Origin: Chitinophagaceae bacterium | GTDB taxonomy: Bacteria > Bacteroidota > Bacteroidia > Chitinophagales > Chitinophagaceae | Length of the DNA stretch: 13,390 nt | NCBI GenBank assembly: GCA_003167015.1 | Contig: PMUF01000256.1 | Location: 1-13,390 of the forward strand | Direction: 5' to 3' | Part shown: positions 1 to 7,700 of the stretch, in pieces | Position numbering within the stretch: the stretch's first letter is position 1 | Layout: each line of letters opens with the position of its first letter | The notes under the pieces: generated by a model | Seen by the model: only the letters and a program-made list of their open reading frames with translations | Databases searched by the model: none | What the model was told of the DNA's origin: nothing | Made by a program: the position numbers and the translations under genes

Positions 1-196
1 AAAGGATACTCAGCAGTTCCTTATCATCGAGTAAGGCGGGTTCTTCATCATGCCAGGCAGCCTGGCCATTGGAGCCATTGGCATGACCGTTACCACCTGA
101 TTTCTTTCGCTGGACCGGATTTTTTAAGGCATGGCCATTGCCTGTAGCTCTCCCGGAGGCAGTGGCCTTTTTTTTGATCGCTTTGGAAAGTCCCAT
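1..196 (-). CDS. N-terminal part of an unidentified gene (possibly a HAMP-rich sensor kinase), cut by the window edge
   Basis: An open frame starts at the ATG at 196 and runs without a stop off the left edge, giving 65 residues. The N-terminus begins MGLSKAIKKKATASGRATG, and the first 45 residues are rich in Lys, Gly, Asn, His and Ser, as in a flexible basic tail. There is no signal peptide or membrane segment. After residue 45 the chain turns acidic and ends in DDKELLSIL. From memory, large Bacteroidota soluble sensor kinases with repeated HAMP domains often begin with such a basic, Gly/Asn-rich tail followed by a DxxELLxxL stretch. That is a resemblance, not proof. It is divergently arranged with the stand-alone receiver at 431, which would suit a kinase and regulator pair. 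The gene call is fairly safe because the composition is ordered and the start lies in AT-rich DNA. The function is a guess. Confidence 0.55.
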   Translation of the reverse strand, partial: MGLSKAIKKKATASGRATGNGHALKNPVQRKKSGGNGHANGSNGQAAWHDEEPALLDDKELLSIL

Positions 197-244
197 AGTG
201 AACTTTTTCTTTATTAATTAGGTAAATTTAGCAGAATTTTGTTC

Positions 245-265
245 CAAATCGTTAACAAACAGTTA
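245..265. repeat. Tandem CAAAnnGTTA direct repeat, 11-base period
   Basis: Two copies of CAAAnnGTTA stand in tandem at 245-254 and 256-265, with starts 11 bases apart, about one helical turn. They lie about 50 bases upstream of the ATG at 196 (minus strand), inside a divergent intergenic region. Tandem half-sites one turn apart are a usual layout for response-regulator binding. No regulator can be assigned. Confidence 0.3.
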
Positions 266-365
266 GCTGCCGGTCGGGATATAGCACAAGTCCCGAGCCA
301 CATATTTGGCAAGGTTCTAGTATAACAGTTTGGGCAGAAAAAATACCGTGCGAGACCCTGCCCGG

Positions 366-373
366 TACGTTTG
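366..373 (+). promoter_or_regulatory. Possible -7 element (TACGTTTG) for the receiver gene at 431
   Basis: TACGTTTG matches the Bacteroidota -7 consensus TAnnTTTG. It lies 57 bases before the ATG at 431. No TTG or TTTG is found at the usual -33 distance, so the assignment rests on the -7 match alone. The DNA between it and the gene is AT-rich. Confidence 0.4.
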
Positions 374-430
374 CTTAAATATACAACAGCCTGGCCTTAT
401 CGACCATTAGAACAATTAATTTATTAATGC

Positions 431-859
431 ATGAAGAGCAATTCCCGGCTTATCTTTATTGTGGACGACGATCCGGACGACAGGCAGATCATTTTGGATG
501 CTTTCCTGGAAAAAAGCCCGCAGATCGACTATGTTTTTATTGAAAATGCTGAAATCCTGCTCCAAAGCCTATATTCGGAAGACGCAGAATTTCCGGCCCT
601 GATCCTGCTGGACCTCAACATGCCCGGCATGCTGGGACTGCAGGCCCTGAAAGAGATCCGGAATAACAAAAAATTCAGCCAGATCCCGGTCATTGTTCTG
701 ACGACGTCCACCTTACACCAGGACCGGAGGGCCTCATACGAACTGGGGGCGAGCTGTTTCGTGCGTAAGCCCGATTCCTTCGGGGAACTCGTCGATATTA
801 CCGGTTCCATCGTTAAACTTTGGTTACACGAAGACCCGGCCCCCACGGAAAAAAATTGA
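431..859 (+). CDS. Stand-alone CheY-like response regulator receiver (Rcp1 type)
   Basis: This 142-residue protein is a single receiver domain with no output domain. The acidic pocket is D12-D13-D14, the predicted phosphorylated Asp is D61 in LLDLNMPGM, the switch Thr is T91/T92 in VLTTS, and the conserved Lys is K113 in VRKP. The DDDPDDR start and the LDLNMPGM motif are typical of the Rcp1-type receivers that serve phytochrome-like and hybrid kinases. It would take a phosphoryl group from a histidine kinase and act by protein contact, since no DNA-binding part exists. The ATG at 431 places the first beta strand directly at the N-terminus. Another ATG at 427 is out of frame. A perfect hairpin begins nine bases after the stop, so the gene is probably transcribed alone. 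The divergent truncated gene at 1-196 is the nearest candidate partner. Confidence 0.93.
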   Translation: MKSNSRLIFIVDDDPDDRQIILDAFLEKSPQIDYVFIENAEILLQSLYSEDAEFPALILLDLNMPGMLGLQALKEIRNNKKFSQIPVIVLTTSTLHQDRRASYELGASCFVRKPDSFGELVDITGSIVKLWLHEDPAPTEKN

Positions 860-867
860 TTCACGGG

Positions 868-895
868 AAAAGTGTGGATTTTTTTCCACACTTTT
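868..895 (+). terminator. Hairpin terminator after the receiver gene
   Basis: An 11-base arm (868-878, AAAAGTGTGGA) pairs perfectly with 885-895 (TCCACACTTTT) around a loop of six T. It starts nine bases after the stop of the receiver gene. The T-rich descending arm gives the usual intrinsic-terminator end, and the A-rich ascending arm makes it potentially active in both directions. Confidence 0.85.
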
Positions 896-983
896 ATGTT
901 GCCTGGCTGGTTTCCGGCTCCATGTATCCGTTCATCTCCGCAGATTGTCCGGACGTCAACAAAATTTTCCCCCGACTTCCGAT

Positions 984-998
984 ATCGTAACTTACGAT
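984..998. promoter_or_regulatory. Perfect palindrome just upstream of the LytS-type kinase; possible operator
   Basis: ATCGTAA (984-990) and TTACGAT (992-998) form a perfect dyad around one base. It ends 14 bases before the kinase ATG at 1013, and a further CGTAA copy lies at 1005-1009. No TAnnTTTG element was found between the terminator and this gene, so the promoter is unclear. The position suits an operator controlling the sensor-regulator operon, but the binding protein is unknown. Confidence 0.4.
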
Positions 999-1012
999 CC
1001 TAACCGTAATGA

Positions 1013-2041
1013 ATGAAAAAATTCTTCTGGAAATACCTTTTCCCGCCTATTTATGGGTTAGTTTTTTATACCATCCTAAGGCTGGTGTCGGACCTGACTA
1101 TCGAGGAAAAATTCTGGGAAAGAAGGCTGCGGCAGAATGTTGCCGAAGTAGCGGTCGTGATCTTATTCTCTTATGCCATGGTAAGGGTACCCGTATATTT
1201 CAACTGCAAATTCAGCAAAGGGAACCGGCGGCAGCAGGGCAACGCGGTATTCCTTGAATTCGGGCAGGTTTTTCTGACAGCTATCGTACTTGCGACAGTG
1301 GGTAGTTCCATCGCTCATGTACTGGCCAATGATTATCCCATCGGCATCGACGACCTGGTGATCGTCAATACGCTGATGTCGCTGTTTATGTTGTTGCATT
1401 ACGCCATCCTGCGGGGCAACAGCTTTATCAAAGCCTATGTCGAGCAGAAGGTACTCGTGGAAAAGATCAGGAACGACCAGTTGCTGACGGAACTGAAATT
1501 CCTCAAGGCCCAATATCACCCGCACTTCCTGTTCAATGCCCTGAATACGATCTATTTTCAAATGGACGAAAATGTAATGGCCGCCAAGCAGAGCGTGGAG
1601 AAATTTTCCGAGCTCCTGCGTTACCAGCTCTATGACCAGCAGCAGACGGTATCGGTAAGCCAGGAGATGCGCTACCTGGCCAATTTTATCCAGCTGCAGC
1701 AGACGAGGGCGTCGGAAAAATTAAGACTGACCGTCCATTTCGATCAAAACCTCGATGGCCAGCAGGTGTACCCGCTGCTGTTCCTTCCGTTGGTGGAGAA
1801 CGCCTTTAAGTATGTCGGGGGGGATTACCAGGTCAGCATTGACGCGGGCCTGCAGGGTTCCACGATCCGGCTGGAAGTGGAAAATGGCGTCCCTGCGGAA
1901 ATACCACTGAAAAAAGAAAAGGGAATCGGGCTCGAAAACCTGAAAAGACGGCTCGAATTGTTGTACCCCGACAAACATACTTTAACGGCGCAGAAAAAAG
2001 AAAATACTTTTGTGGCCGTGCTGACTATCGAATACAAATGA
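1013..2041 (+). CDS. LytS/YpdA-type sensor histidine kinase
   Basis: This 342-residue membrane kinase has about four N-terminal hydrophobic segments (roughly residues 10-28, 44-62, 82-104 and 113-133) and no large outside domain. A short coiled linker (139-165) joins them to a His_kinase (PF06580) domain. The phosphorylation motif is QYHPHFLFNALN, with H171 as the likely phosphorylated His. The ATP-binding part shows LPLVENAFKYV (N263) and the glycine box KGIGLENLKRRL around 303-313. This is the LytS/YpdA class, which works with LytTR regulators. It autophosphorylates in response to a membrane or cell-envelope cue that the sequence does not reveal. The ATG at 1013 is preferred because the ATG at 1009 is in another frame. 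The stop overlaps the start of the LytTR regulator by four bases (ATGA), which points to translational coupling. Confidence 0.93.
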   Translation: MKKFFWKYLFPPIYGLVFYTILRLVSDLTIEEKFWERRLRQNVAEVAVVILFSYAMVRVPVYFNCKFSKGNRRQQGNAVFLEFGQVFLTAIVLATVGSSIAHVLANDYPIGIDDLVIVNTLMSLFMLLHYAILRGNSFIKAYVEQKVLVEKIRNDQLLTELKFLKAQYHPHFLFNALNTIYFQMDENVMAAKQSVEKFSELLRYQLYDQQQTVSVSQEMRYLANFIQLQQTRASEKLRLTVHFDQNLDGQQVYPLLFLPLVENAFKYVGGDYQVSIDAGLQGSTIRLEVENGVPAEIPLKKEKGIGLENLKRRLELLYPDKHTLTAQKKENTFVAVLTIEYK

Positions 2042-2757
2042 CTATGCAGGGAAAAATAAAATGTATCATTACCGACGACGAGCCTTTTGCCCGCAAGGGA
2101 CTGCAAGGGTATGTCAGCCAGATCGATTTCCTCGACCTGAAAGGGGTTTGCGAAAATGCGGTCGAACTGAATTCCCTGCTGAAAAAAGAACCGGTGGATC
2201 TCCTGTTCCTCGACATCGAAATGCCCTATATGACCGGCATCGATTTCCTGCGGCATTTTCCCGGCGCACCCAAGGTCATCTTTACCACTGCCTATGAAAA
2301 ATATGCCTTACAGGGATTCGAGCTCGAGGTGCTGGACTACCTCCTGAAGCCTATCCCTTTCGAACGTTTTCTTCGGGCAGCCAATAAGGCCTTCGACTAT
2401 TTCCGCGGACAGCAGTCGCCCGGTGCGGCGGAGGACCACATCTTCGTCAAAGCCGATTCCAAACTGGAGAAGATCCCCTTTGCCGATATCCTTTTCGCCG
2501 AAGCCCTGGAAAACTATGTCGCCATCTACCTGCCCGGAAAAAAGATCATTACGCACCTGACCTTAAAAATGCTCCAGGAAAAGCTGCCGGCCTCTTCTTT
2601 CATTCAGCCGCATAAATCTTATCTCATCGCCATCGGCAAGATCGATTCTATCGAGGGTAATATCCTGCATATCGATCAGTACCAGGTCCCCATCAGCAAA
2701 TACCAGAAGGAGGAGGTCATGGAGAAGATCGTCAACAGCAAGTTGCTCAAGCGGTAA
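2038..2757 (+). CDS. LytTR-family DNA-binding response regulator
   Basis: This 239-residue protein has a receiver domain (about 6-120) and a C-terminal LytTR DNA-binding domain (about 135-236). Receiver landmarks are D13-D14, the phosphorylated D59 in LFLDIEMPYMTG, T83-T84 and K104 in LLKP. The LytTR part carries the family pattern beginning IFVKADSKLEKI, then ILFAEALENYVAIY and later FIQPHKSYLIAI. It should bind imperfect direct repeats in promoter DNA once phosphorylated by the kinase encoded just upstream, with which it overlaps by ATGA. A second in-frame ATG at 2044 is an alternative start; the first is favoured by the overlap. Candidate targets in the window are the palindrome at 984-998 and the direct repeat at 2762-2822 upstream of the secreted-protein gene. 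Both are inference. Confidence 0.94.
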   Translation: MTMQGKIKCIITDDEPFARKGLQGYVSQIDFLDLKGVCENAVELNSLLKKEPVDLLFLDIEMPYMTGIDFLRHFPGAPKVIFTTAYEKYALQGFELEVLDYLLKPIPFERFLRAANKAFDYFRGQQSPGAAEDHIFVKADSKLEKIPFADILFAEALENYVAIYLPGKKIITHLTLKMLQEKLPASSFIQPHKSYLIAIGKIDSIEGNILHIDQYQVPISKYQKEEVMEKIVNSKLLKR

Positions 2758-2761
2758 GTCC

Positions 2762-2822
2762 GGCCATTTGCCGATCTCCGAAGCCCATTGGGCGATCCTC
2801 GCGGGCCTTTTGCCGATTCCCG
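2762..2822. repeat. Imperfect 19-base direct repeat, 42 bases apart
   Basis: GGCCATTTGCCGATCTCCG at 2762-2780 recurs as GGCCTTTTGCCGATTCCCG at 2804-2822, with 16 of 19 bases identical. The pair fills the gap between the LytTR regulator and the secreted-protein gene at 2872. A short GCCC-ATT-GGGC hairpin lies between the copies. It may be a regulator site or the remnant of a duplication. No U-run terminator is seen here. Confidence 0.5.
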
Positions 2823-2846
2823 CAGGGGGCATCCTATTTGCAACAC

Positions 2847-2854
2847 TACCTTTG
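2847..2854 (+). promoter_or_regulatory. -7 element (TACCTTTG) for the secreted-protein gene
   Basis: TACCTTTG fits TAnnTTTG exactly and sits 17 bases before the ATG at 2872, so the 5' leader would be about ten bases. No -33 TTG is found at normal spacing. This supports ATG 2872 over a longer reading that would start at 2788, because 2788 lies upstream of the promoter. Confidence 0.6.
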
Positions 2855-2871
2855 TAGTAAATCAGGTAGTT

Positions 2872-3513
2872 ATGAAAAAGTTAATTTTTTTCGCCCTGAT
2901 CTCCTGCAGCCTGCTGGCTGCAGCTCAGACCTTCGGCCAATCGTCCATGGATAACAATAGCCCGGTGCTCCTCAGCCCGGCCGATCACTCCGCCTTTGTC
3001 GCTTATGCAGAAAACAATATTGTGATCATGCGATGGGCAACGGGCAATGAAAAAGAAGTCGACCATTATGTCATCGAGCATTCCGTCGATAGTGTCCACT
3101 TCGATCCCCTGCACCAGGTTGTATCGAAAAGCGCGATCGATATGGACAGTTCTTACCAGGATGCAGACCCGTACCCTATATCTCCGGTCAATTATTACCG
3201 GCTGGTCACCGTGAACAGCGACGGCATATCGGAATATTCTCCCGCTGTCAGGGTCGATGTCAACACGGCCAGGACGCCGGTGCTGGAACCTTCCGTCATA
3301 CACATGGGCAGCACCTTACGGCTGGACCCCTATACGGATCAGCTTTATCAGATCGATTTCTTTACCGCCAACGGACAGCTGGTCAAAGCTTACACAGTCA
3401 ACAGCTCTTCTTTTACCATCAATACCACCGGGTGGCCCGTGGGGATGTATTTTTATCGCATTTCGGGTGAGCATCAGCCGCTGGTAACGGCAGGGAAGAT
3501 ACTGGTTATATAA
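2872..3513 (+). CDS. Small secreted FN3-like protein with T9SS-type C-terminal sorting domain
   Basis: This 213-residue protein begins with a signal peptide (MKKLIFFALISCSLLAAAQ, cleavage probably near residues 18-23). A LISC lipobox-like string at 9-12 falls in the middle of the hydrophobic core, so a lipoprotein is less likely. Residues about 30-130 look like a fibronectin-III-type beta domain (VIMRWATGNEKEVDHYVIEH, then NYYRLVTVNSDG), as often found before T9SS tails. The last 70 residues resemble the type A sorting domain: a beta strand ending ANGQLVKAY, a middle GWPVGMYFYRI and a terminal GKILVI. The protein should be exported by Sec, then carried over the outer membrane by T9SS and released or anchored. 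There is no catalytic domain. ATG 2872 was chosen over an upstream in-frame start because it gives a signal peptide and follows the promoter. Confidence 0.8.
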   Translation: MKKLIFFALISCSLLAAAQTFGQSSMDNNSPVLLSPADHSAFVAYAENNIVIMRWATGNEKEVDHYVIEHSVDSVHFDPLHQVVSKSAIDMDSSYQDADPYPISPVNYYRLVTVNSDGISEYSPAVRVDVNTARTPVLEPSVIHMGSTLRLDPYTDQLYQIDFFTANGQLVKAYTVNSSSFTINTTGWPVGMYFYRISGEHQPLVTAGKILVI

Positions 3514-3520
3514 AGCGGTG

Positions 3521-3528
3521 TATATTTG
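3521..3528 (+). promoter_or_regulatory. -7 element (TATATTTG) for the acetyltransferase gene
   Basis: TATATTTG matches TAnnTTTG and lies 7 bases after the upstream stop codon and 16 bases before the ATG at 3545. It excludes an upstream in-frame GTG at 3518 as the start. No convincing -33 element is present. Confidence 0.55.
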
Positions 3529-3544
3529 CGGCACTAACAATGGA

Positions 3545-4171
3545 ATGTTTATGGCTGCTGCAAACATCACCCCTTTCATCGAAACCGGCGATCTTGGTCT
3601 GCTCAAGGGCCGCCAGGTATACCTGGAATTTCTGACCCCGGCGCATCGTGAGATCCTGCGGCCATTGGCCCGGGACGAACGGATATGGGAATTCACCAAG
3701 ACCTTGCTCATCACGGAGACGTATGACCGTCAATTCGACGAATATTTCGACCAGGCTTTGTCCTTTGCGGCACGCGGCGATCAGGCCTTTGCGATCGTCG
3801 CCACGGACGGCCGGGTGATAGGGATGACACGCGCCTACGATATCGACCGCAAGGTGAAGAAGGTGACCATCGGCCATACCTGGTATGTCCCGAAAGTCTG
3901 GGGTAAGGCCCATAACAAGGAATGCAAGCTATTGCTGCTGCAATATATTTTCGATACTCTCGGCTTTGCACGGGTGGATTTCAAGGTGGCCGGTCAGAAT
4001 CTGCGGTCGCAAAAAGCGGTGGCGAAGATCGGCGGGGTGAAGGAGGGGGTTCTTCGGCGTTTTGCGCTGCGCAATGATGGGTCGCCTGCTGATACCGTTA
4101 TCTTTAGCATGCTGGATGACGAATGGCCGGAAAATAAACGGCGCTTACAGGAAATGGTGGCTACGCGCTAA
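3545..4171 (+). CDS. RimJ/RimL-type GNAT N-acetyltransferase
   Basis: This 208-residue protein belongs to the GNAT_3 acetyltransferases, which move an acetyl group from acetyl-CoA to an amine, often a protein N-terminus or a small molecule. The acetyl-CoA region includes HTWYVPKVWGKAHNKECK (111-128), followed by LLLLQYIFDTLGFARVDFKV and NLRSQKAVAKIG (152-163), which is the pattern of the RimJ/RimL group. The usual Q/RxxGxG/A loop appears as KVWGKAHNKE. The substrate cannot be read from the sequence. ATG 3545 follows the -7 element; ATG 3551 (MAAANITPF) is an equally possible start, only two codons shorter. The stop TAA overlaps the stop of the convergent gene, sharing the bases CTAA at 4168-4171. 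No hairpin separates the two genes. Confidence 0.9.
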   Translation: MFMAAANITPFIETGDLGLLKGRQVYLEFLTPAHREILRPLARDERIWEFTKTLLITETYDRQFDEYFDQALSFAARGDQAFAIVATDGRVIGMTRAYDIDRKVKKVTIGHTWYVPKVWGKAHNKECKLLLLQYIFDTLGFARVDFKVAGQNLRSQKAVAKIGGVKEGVLRRFALRNDGSPADTVIFSMLDDEWPENKRRLQEMVATR

Positions 4172-4695
4172 AGTTTCTTTTTCATGCTCCAATCGTTCTG
4201 CGGATCCCGGCCCAGCAAAAAGATATGCTGCCCGAATCGCTCAAAGCCGATCCTTTCATAGAACCCGATCGCCCGCTGATTGTGCTCCCAGACACAAAGC
4301 CAGATCCATTCTTTCCCTTTTCGGCGCCCGGCGTCCAGGCAGGCTTCCATCAGCGCCTTGCCGACTCCTTTCCCGATCATCTGCTGTTCGCAATAAATAC
4401 GGGAAATCTCGATGGCGGAAGTCCCCGCCAGGTCGCGCGGTAATTCCTGCCCATCATATAGTCGGGCGTAACCCACCGGCTCCGAATCCAGCCACGCCAG
4501 CAGAAAGGTGTTGCGGGGGGCGCTTACCTCCGCTATAAGCTGTTCGCGCGTAAACTGTACTCCCAGGAACTGCTCCATGTTCTCCGCCGTATTGTGGGGA
4601 GCAAATGTATCGTAAAAGGTACGTCGACTCATGTCGGCAATGAGCGGGGCCTCTGCCGCCCCGGCTACGCTAATTCGGATACTAACATCTTGCAT
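4168..4695 (-). CDS. GNAT N-acetyltransferase, PaiA-like
   Basis: This 175-residue protein has a complete GNAT fold. Motif A reads ISRIYCEQQMIGKGVGKALM (97-116), with the QxxGxG acetyl-CoA loop at 105-110. The C-terminal motif VWEHNQRAIGFYERIGF (135-151) contains Y146, a likely general acid. The end QHIFLLGRDPQNDWSMKKKL resembles PaiA-type polyamine acetyltransferases, whose tail has LGxDxQxDxxM, so polyamines are a possible substrate. That is inference. The gene starts 21 bases after the RND permease stop on the same strand, so it may be the last gene of the efflux operon. Its ATG lies in the 3' arm of a perfect hairpin (4689-4706), which could restrict translation. Its stop overlaps the convergent acetyltransferase by four bases. 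Confidence 0.9.
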   Translation of the reverse strand: MQDVSIRISVAGAAEAPLIADMSRRTFYDTFAPHNTAENMEQFLGVQFTREQLIAEVSAPRNTFLLAWLDSEPVGYARLYDGQELPRDLAGTSAIEISRIYCEQQMIGKGVGKALMEACLDAGRRKGKEWIWLCVWEHNQRAIGFYERIGFERFGQHIFLLGRDPQNDWSMKKKL

Positions 4696-4706
4696 AAGAA
4701 TGCAAG
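4689..4706 (-). promoter_or_regulatory. Hairpin containing the start codon of the PaiA-like gene
   Basis: On the minus strand CTTGCAT and ATGCAAG form a perfect seven-base stem with a TCTT loop. The 3' arm begins with the ATG start codon at 4695. The stem would hide the start codon in the mRNA. A run of six T just after the permease stop (4716-4711) precedes it, and because that run is upstream of the stem this is not a normal terminator. Confidence 0.5.
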
Positions 4707-4716
4707 TTATAAAAAA

Positions 4717-7700
4717 CTATTTTCTTCCCCGGTATAGCCACCGCAACAGGGAAGGCAGCACGATCAGCAGCAGGGGCAATGCGATGACGAATCCGCCAAT
4801 GACGGCAATCGCCAGGGGTTGATGCAGCTGCGCTCCCGTCCCTATCCCCAGGGCCAGGGGCAGCAAGGCGATGATCGCCCCCAGGGCAGTCATGAGCTTG
4901 GGCCGGAGGCGCGTCGAGATCGCATAAATGATGGCTTCATCGACGGACAGGCTGGCCAGGGAATCCCGGAACTGCAGGAACGTGAAAATGGCGTTTTCAC
5001 CGATGATTCCTACGATCATGATCAGCCCGGTATAGCTGCCGACATTGAGTGCCGTATGGGTAAGATAGAGCGCCAGGTAGCTGCCGGAGATTCCGCATAC
5101 GGCGACCAGCAGGATCACGAGGGCCACGGCAAAGCTCCGGTACAGGAACAGGATGACGCCAAAGACCAGCAGGCTGGCGGTGATCAGGATGATCAGGAGT
5201 TCGTGAAAGGATTGTTGCTGGTCGGCATACGCTCCACCATATTCTATATGGTATCCCTGGGGCAGCACTACCTTCGATCCGACCTCTCCCTGTATATCTT
5301 TGATCACACCACCCAGATCCCGGCCTTCCAACCTGCCTGTAACCACTCCCATGGATTGCAGGTTTTCGCGCTGGATCTCTGCATCTCCGGTCTTGACGGT
5401 TACCGTCGCCAGGTCCGTAATAGGTCGTAACTGTCCACCGGGCATGAATATCTGCATATTGGTGATCTCCTCCACGCTACGGACCCGGCTGCCCGGCTCA
5501 ACCATGCGGATATTGGTCATTTGCTCTTTTTCCGGCAGGGTCCCGACGATATTGCCTTCGAGGGAAGTCTGCAGCTGGTATTGCAGGTTGGCGGGCGTCA
5601 GTCCGAATTGTGCCAGCCGGGCATAGTTGGGCTCTATGCTGACGGAGGGCCCCGCGATCACTATACCATCGAATACATCGGCAGTACCCTCGATTTTACC
5701 CACTATACCTGCGACCTGCCGGGATAAGTTCTTCAGCGTTTCCTGATCGTTGCCGAATATCTTGATTTCAATGGGCTGCACCGAAGTCATGAGATCCCCC
5801 AGCATGTCCCCGATAACCTGGCCAAAGTCTATCCGCAAGGCAGGCTGGGTAGCTTCGATCTTCTTGCGCAGGTCTTCTATCACATCGTCGGTGGTCTTGT
5901 TGCGATCTTTCTTTAACTGAATAAGATAGTCCCCCCTGTTGGGCTCGGTAATGAAGAAACCCATTTCCGTTCCCGTTCGTCGCGAATAAGCCTCCACTTC
6001 GGGGGTTTGAACGATGATCTTTTCCACCTCCTGCAACATCCGGTCCGTCTCCTGCAGGGATGTGCCCGGCGGAGAGTTGTAATCCAGCACGATGCTGCCT
6101 TCATCCATCTCGGGAAGGAACCCCGTCTCCAGCTGTGGTACGATCCATACAGTCAGCCATGCCAGGCCGCCGATCAAAATAACGCTCAGCCATGGGCGGC
6201 GGATGAAAAAGGCGACCCAGCGCTGGTTTCTGACATTATGCGGTTTGATCGTCCGGGCTGTTTTCCGGCGCGGGCTCAACAGCAGGTAGACGACGGGCAG
6301 CCCGATCCAGGTGACGAAAAAGCTACAGACAAGCGTAATGATCATGGTATTGGTCATTACCTTGAAATAGGCGCCTGCCACTCCGCTCATCAATATAAAA
6401 GGAACGAATATGACGATGGTGCTGATGGAAGATCCCAGCATGGCGGGAAAAAGATAACGGATGGCTTTTTGCACCAGTGTGGTGGAAGGTTCATCGGGAT
6501 GTTCCTCATGCGTCCGGTGAATCTGCTCCACGACGACGATCGCATCGTCGATGATCAGTCCGAGTCCCGCCGCAATGGCTCCCAGCGTCATGATATTGAA
6601 AGTATAACCGATCGCGTATAACACGATCAATGTAAGGGACAGCGTGACCGGAATAGTGATCAGTATGGTCGTGCTGGCCTTTAGCGACCGCAGGAACAGG
6701 ATCGCGACGAAAATGGCCAGAGCCAAACCGATCCAGAGGCTGTCGGTGACACTCTTTACGGAGGTATTGACAAAATCGGCCTGAATATAATAGGGCTCCA
6801 TTTTTACCCCTTTGGGCAGGATCTTCTTCAGCTCGTCGATCTTGCTTTCCATAGCCGTCGACAATGACACAAGGTTCGCGTTGGGCTGCTTGATGACGGC
6901 GATCAGGATGGCTTCTTTTCCGTTGGCGTTGATCTTCGTATACTCTATGGCCTCTTTTACATCTATAGCGGCAAGGTCTTTCAGCAGGATGATCCGTTTG
7001 CCGGTATTCCGGACGACGATATTGCCGATATCCTCTTTGGTATGTACGGTCGCATCGGTCACCGTCAGGTAGAGGAAATGAAAGTCGGACAGATAGCCAT
7101 TGGACTTGATAAAACCGGTCTGGCCGATGGCGGAGCTCAGCATATCCGGCGTGATGGACAGCGTGCTCATCTTTTGCACGTCAAGGGTGATCCAGTATTC
7201 TTTCGTTTTGCCCCCGATAACGCGGACTTCCGATACGCCGCTGACCTGGGAAAGAAAAGGCTTGATGGTATAATTGGCCAGCTGTTTGAGCTCTATGGGC
7301 GACAATTGGTGACTTTCCAGGGTATACCCCATGACCGGAAGGATGGCGGGGTTCATCTTTTCGACGGTGATCTGCGTCTCGGGCGGAAGATCGTTTTTAA
7401 TCTCGTTGATCCGCGACTCTATCCGTTGCTGACTGAGATCGATATTGGCATCCCAATCCATAAAGGCCGAGATCTCGCAGCTTCCGCGGCTGGTCGTACT
7501 GCGGACATATTGGAGACCGGGCACCTGCTTGATGGCGTTCTCCAGCGGTTTGGTGACGGTGATCATCATTTTACTGACAGGCTGAAGCCCGGCATCGGCG
7601 ATGACCTTGATCTTGGGAAACGTGATTTCCGGGAAAAGGGAAGTTTGCAGCCTGCTATAGGCAAACATGCCGCCCATGAGGATGATCACGAGGGTGACTG

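Noticed and set aside
2801..2825. GCGGG...CCCGC arms as a terminator of the LytTR operon
   Set aside because: The stem has five pairs, a 13-base loop and no T-run. It overlaps the direct repeat, which explains the sequence better.
2788..2871. Upstream extension of the secreted-protein gene from an in-frame start at 2788
   Set aside because: It would hide the signal peptide and begin upstream of the TAnnTTTG element at 2847-2854.
3518..3544. GTG at 3518 as the start of the RimJ/RimL-type gene
   Set aside because: It lies before the -7 element at 3521-3528, so the transcript would not contain it.
4062..4538. A plus-strand frame overlapping both acetyltransferases
   Set aside because: It overlaps two genes with intact GNAT motifs and its translation is rich in Arg, Pro and Ser, without a known pattern.
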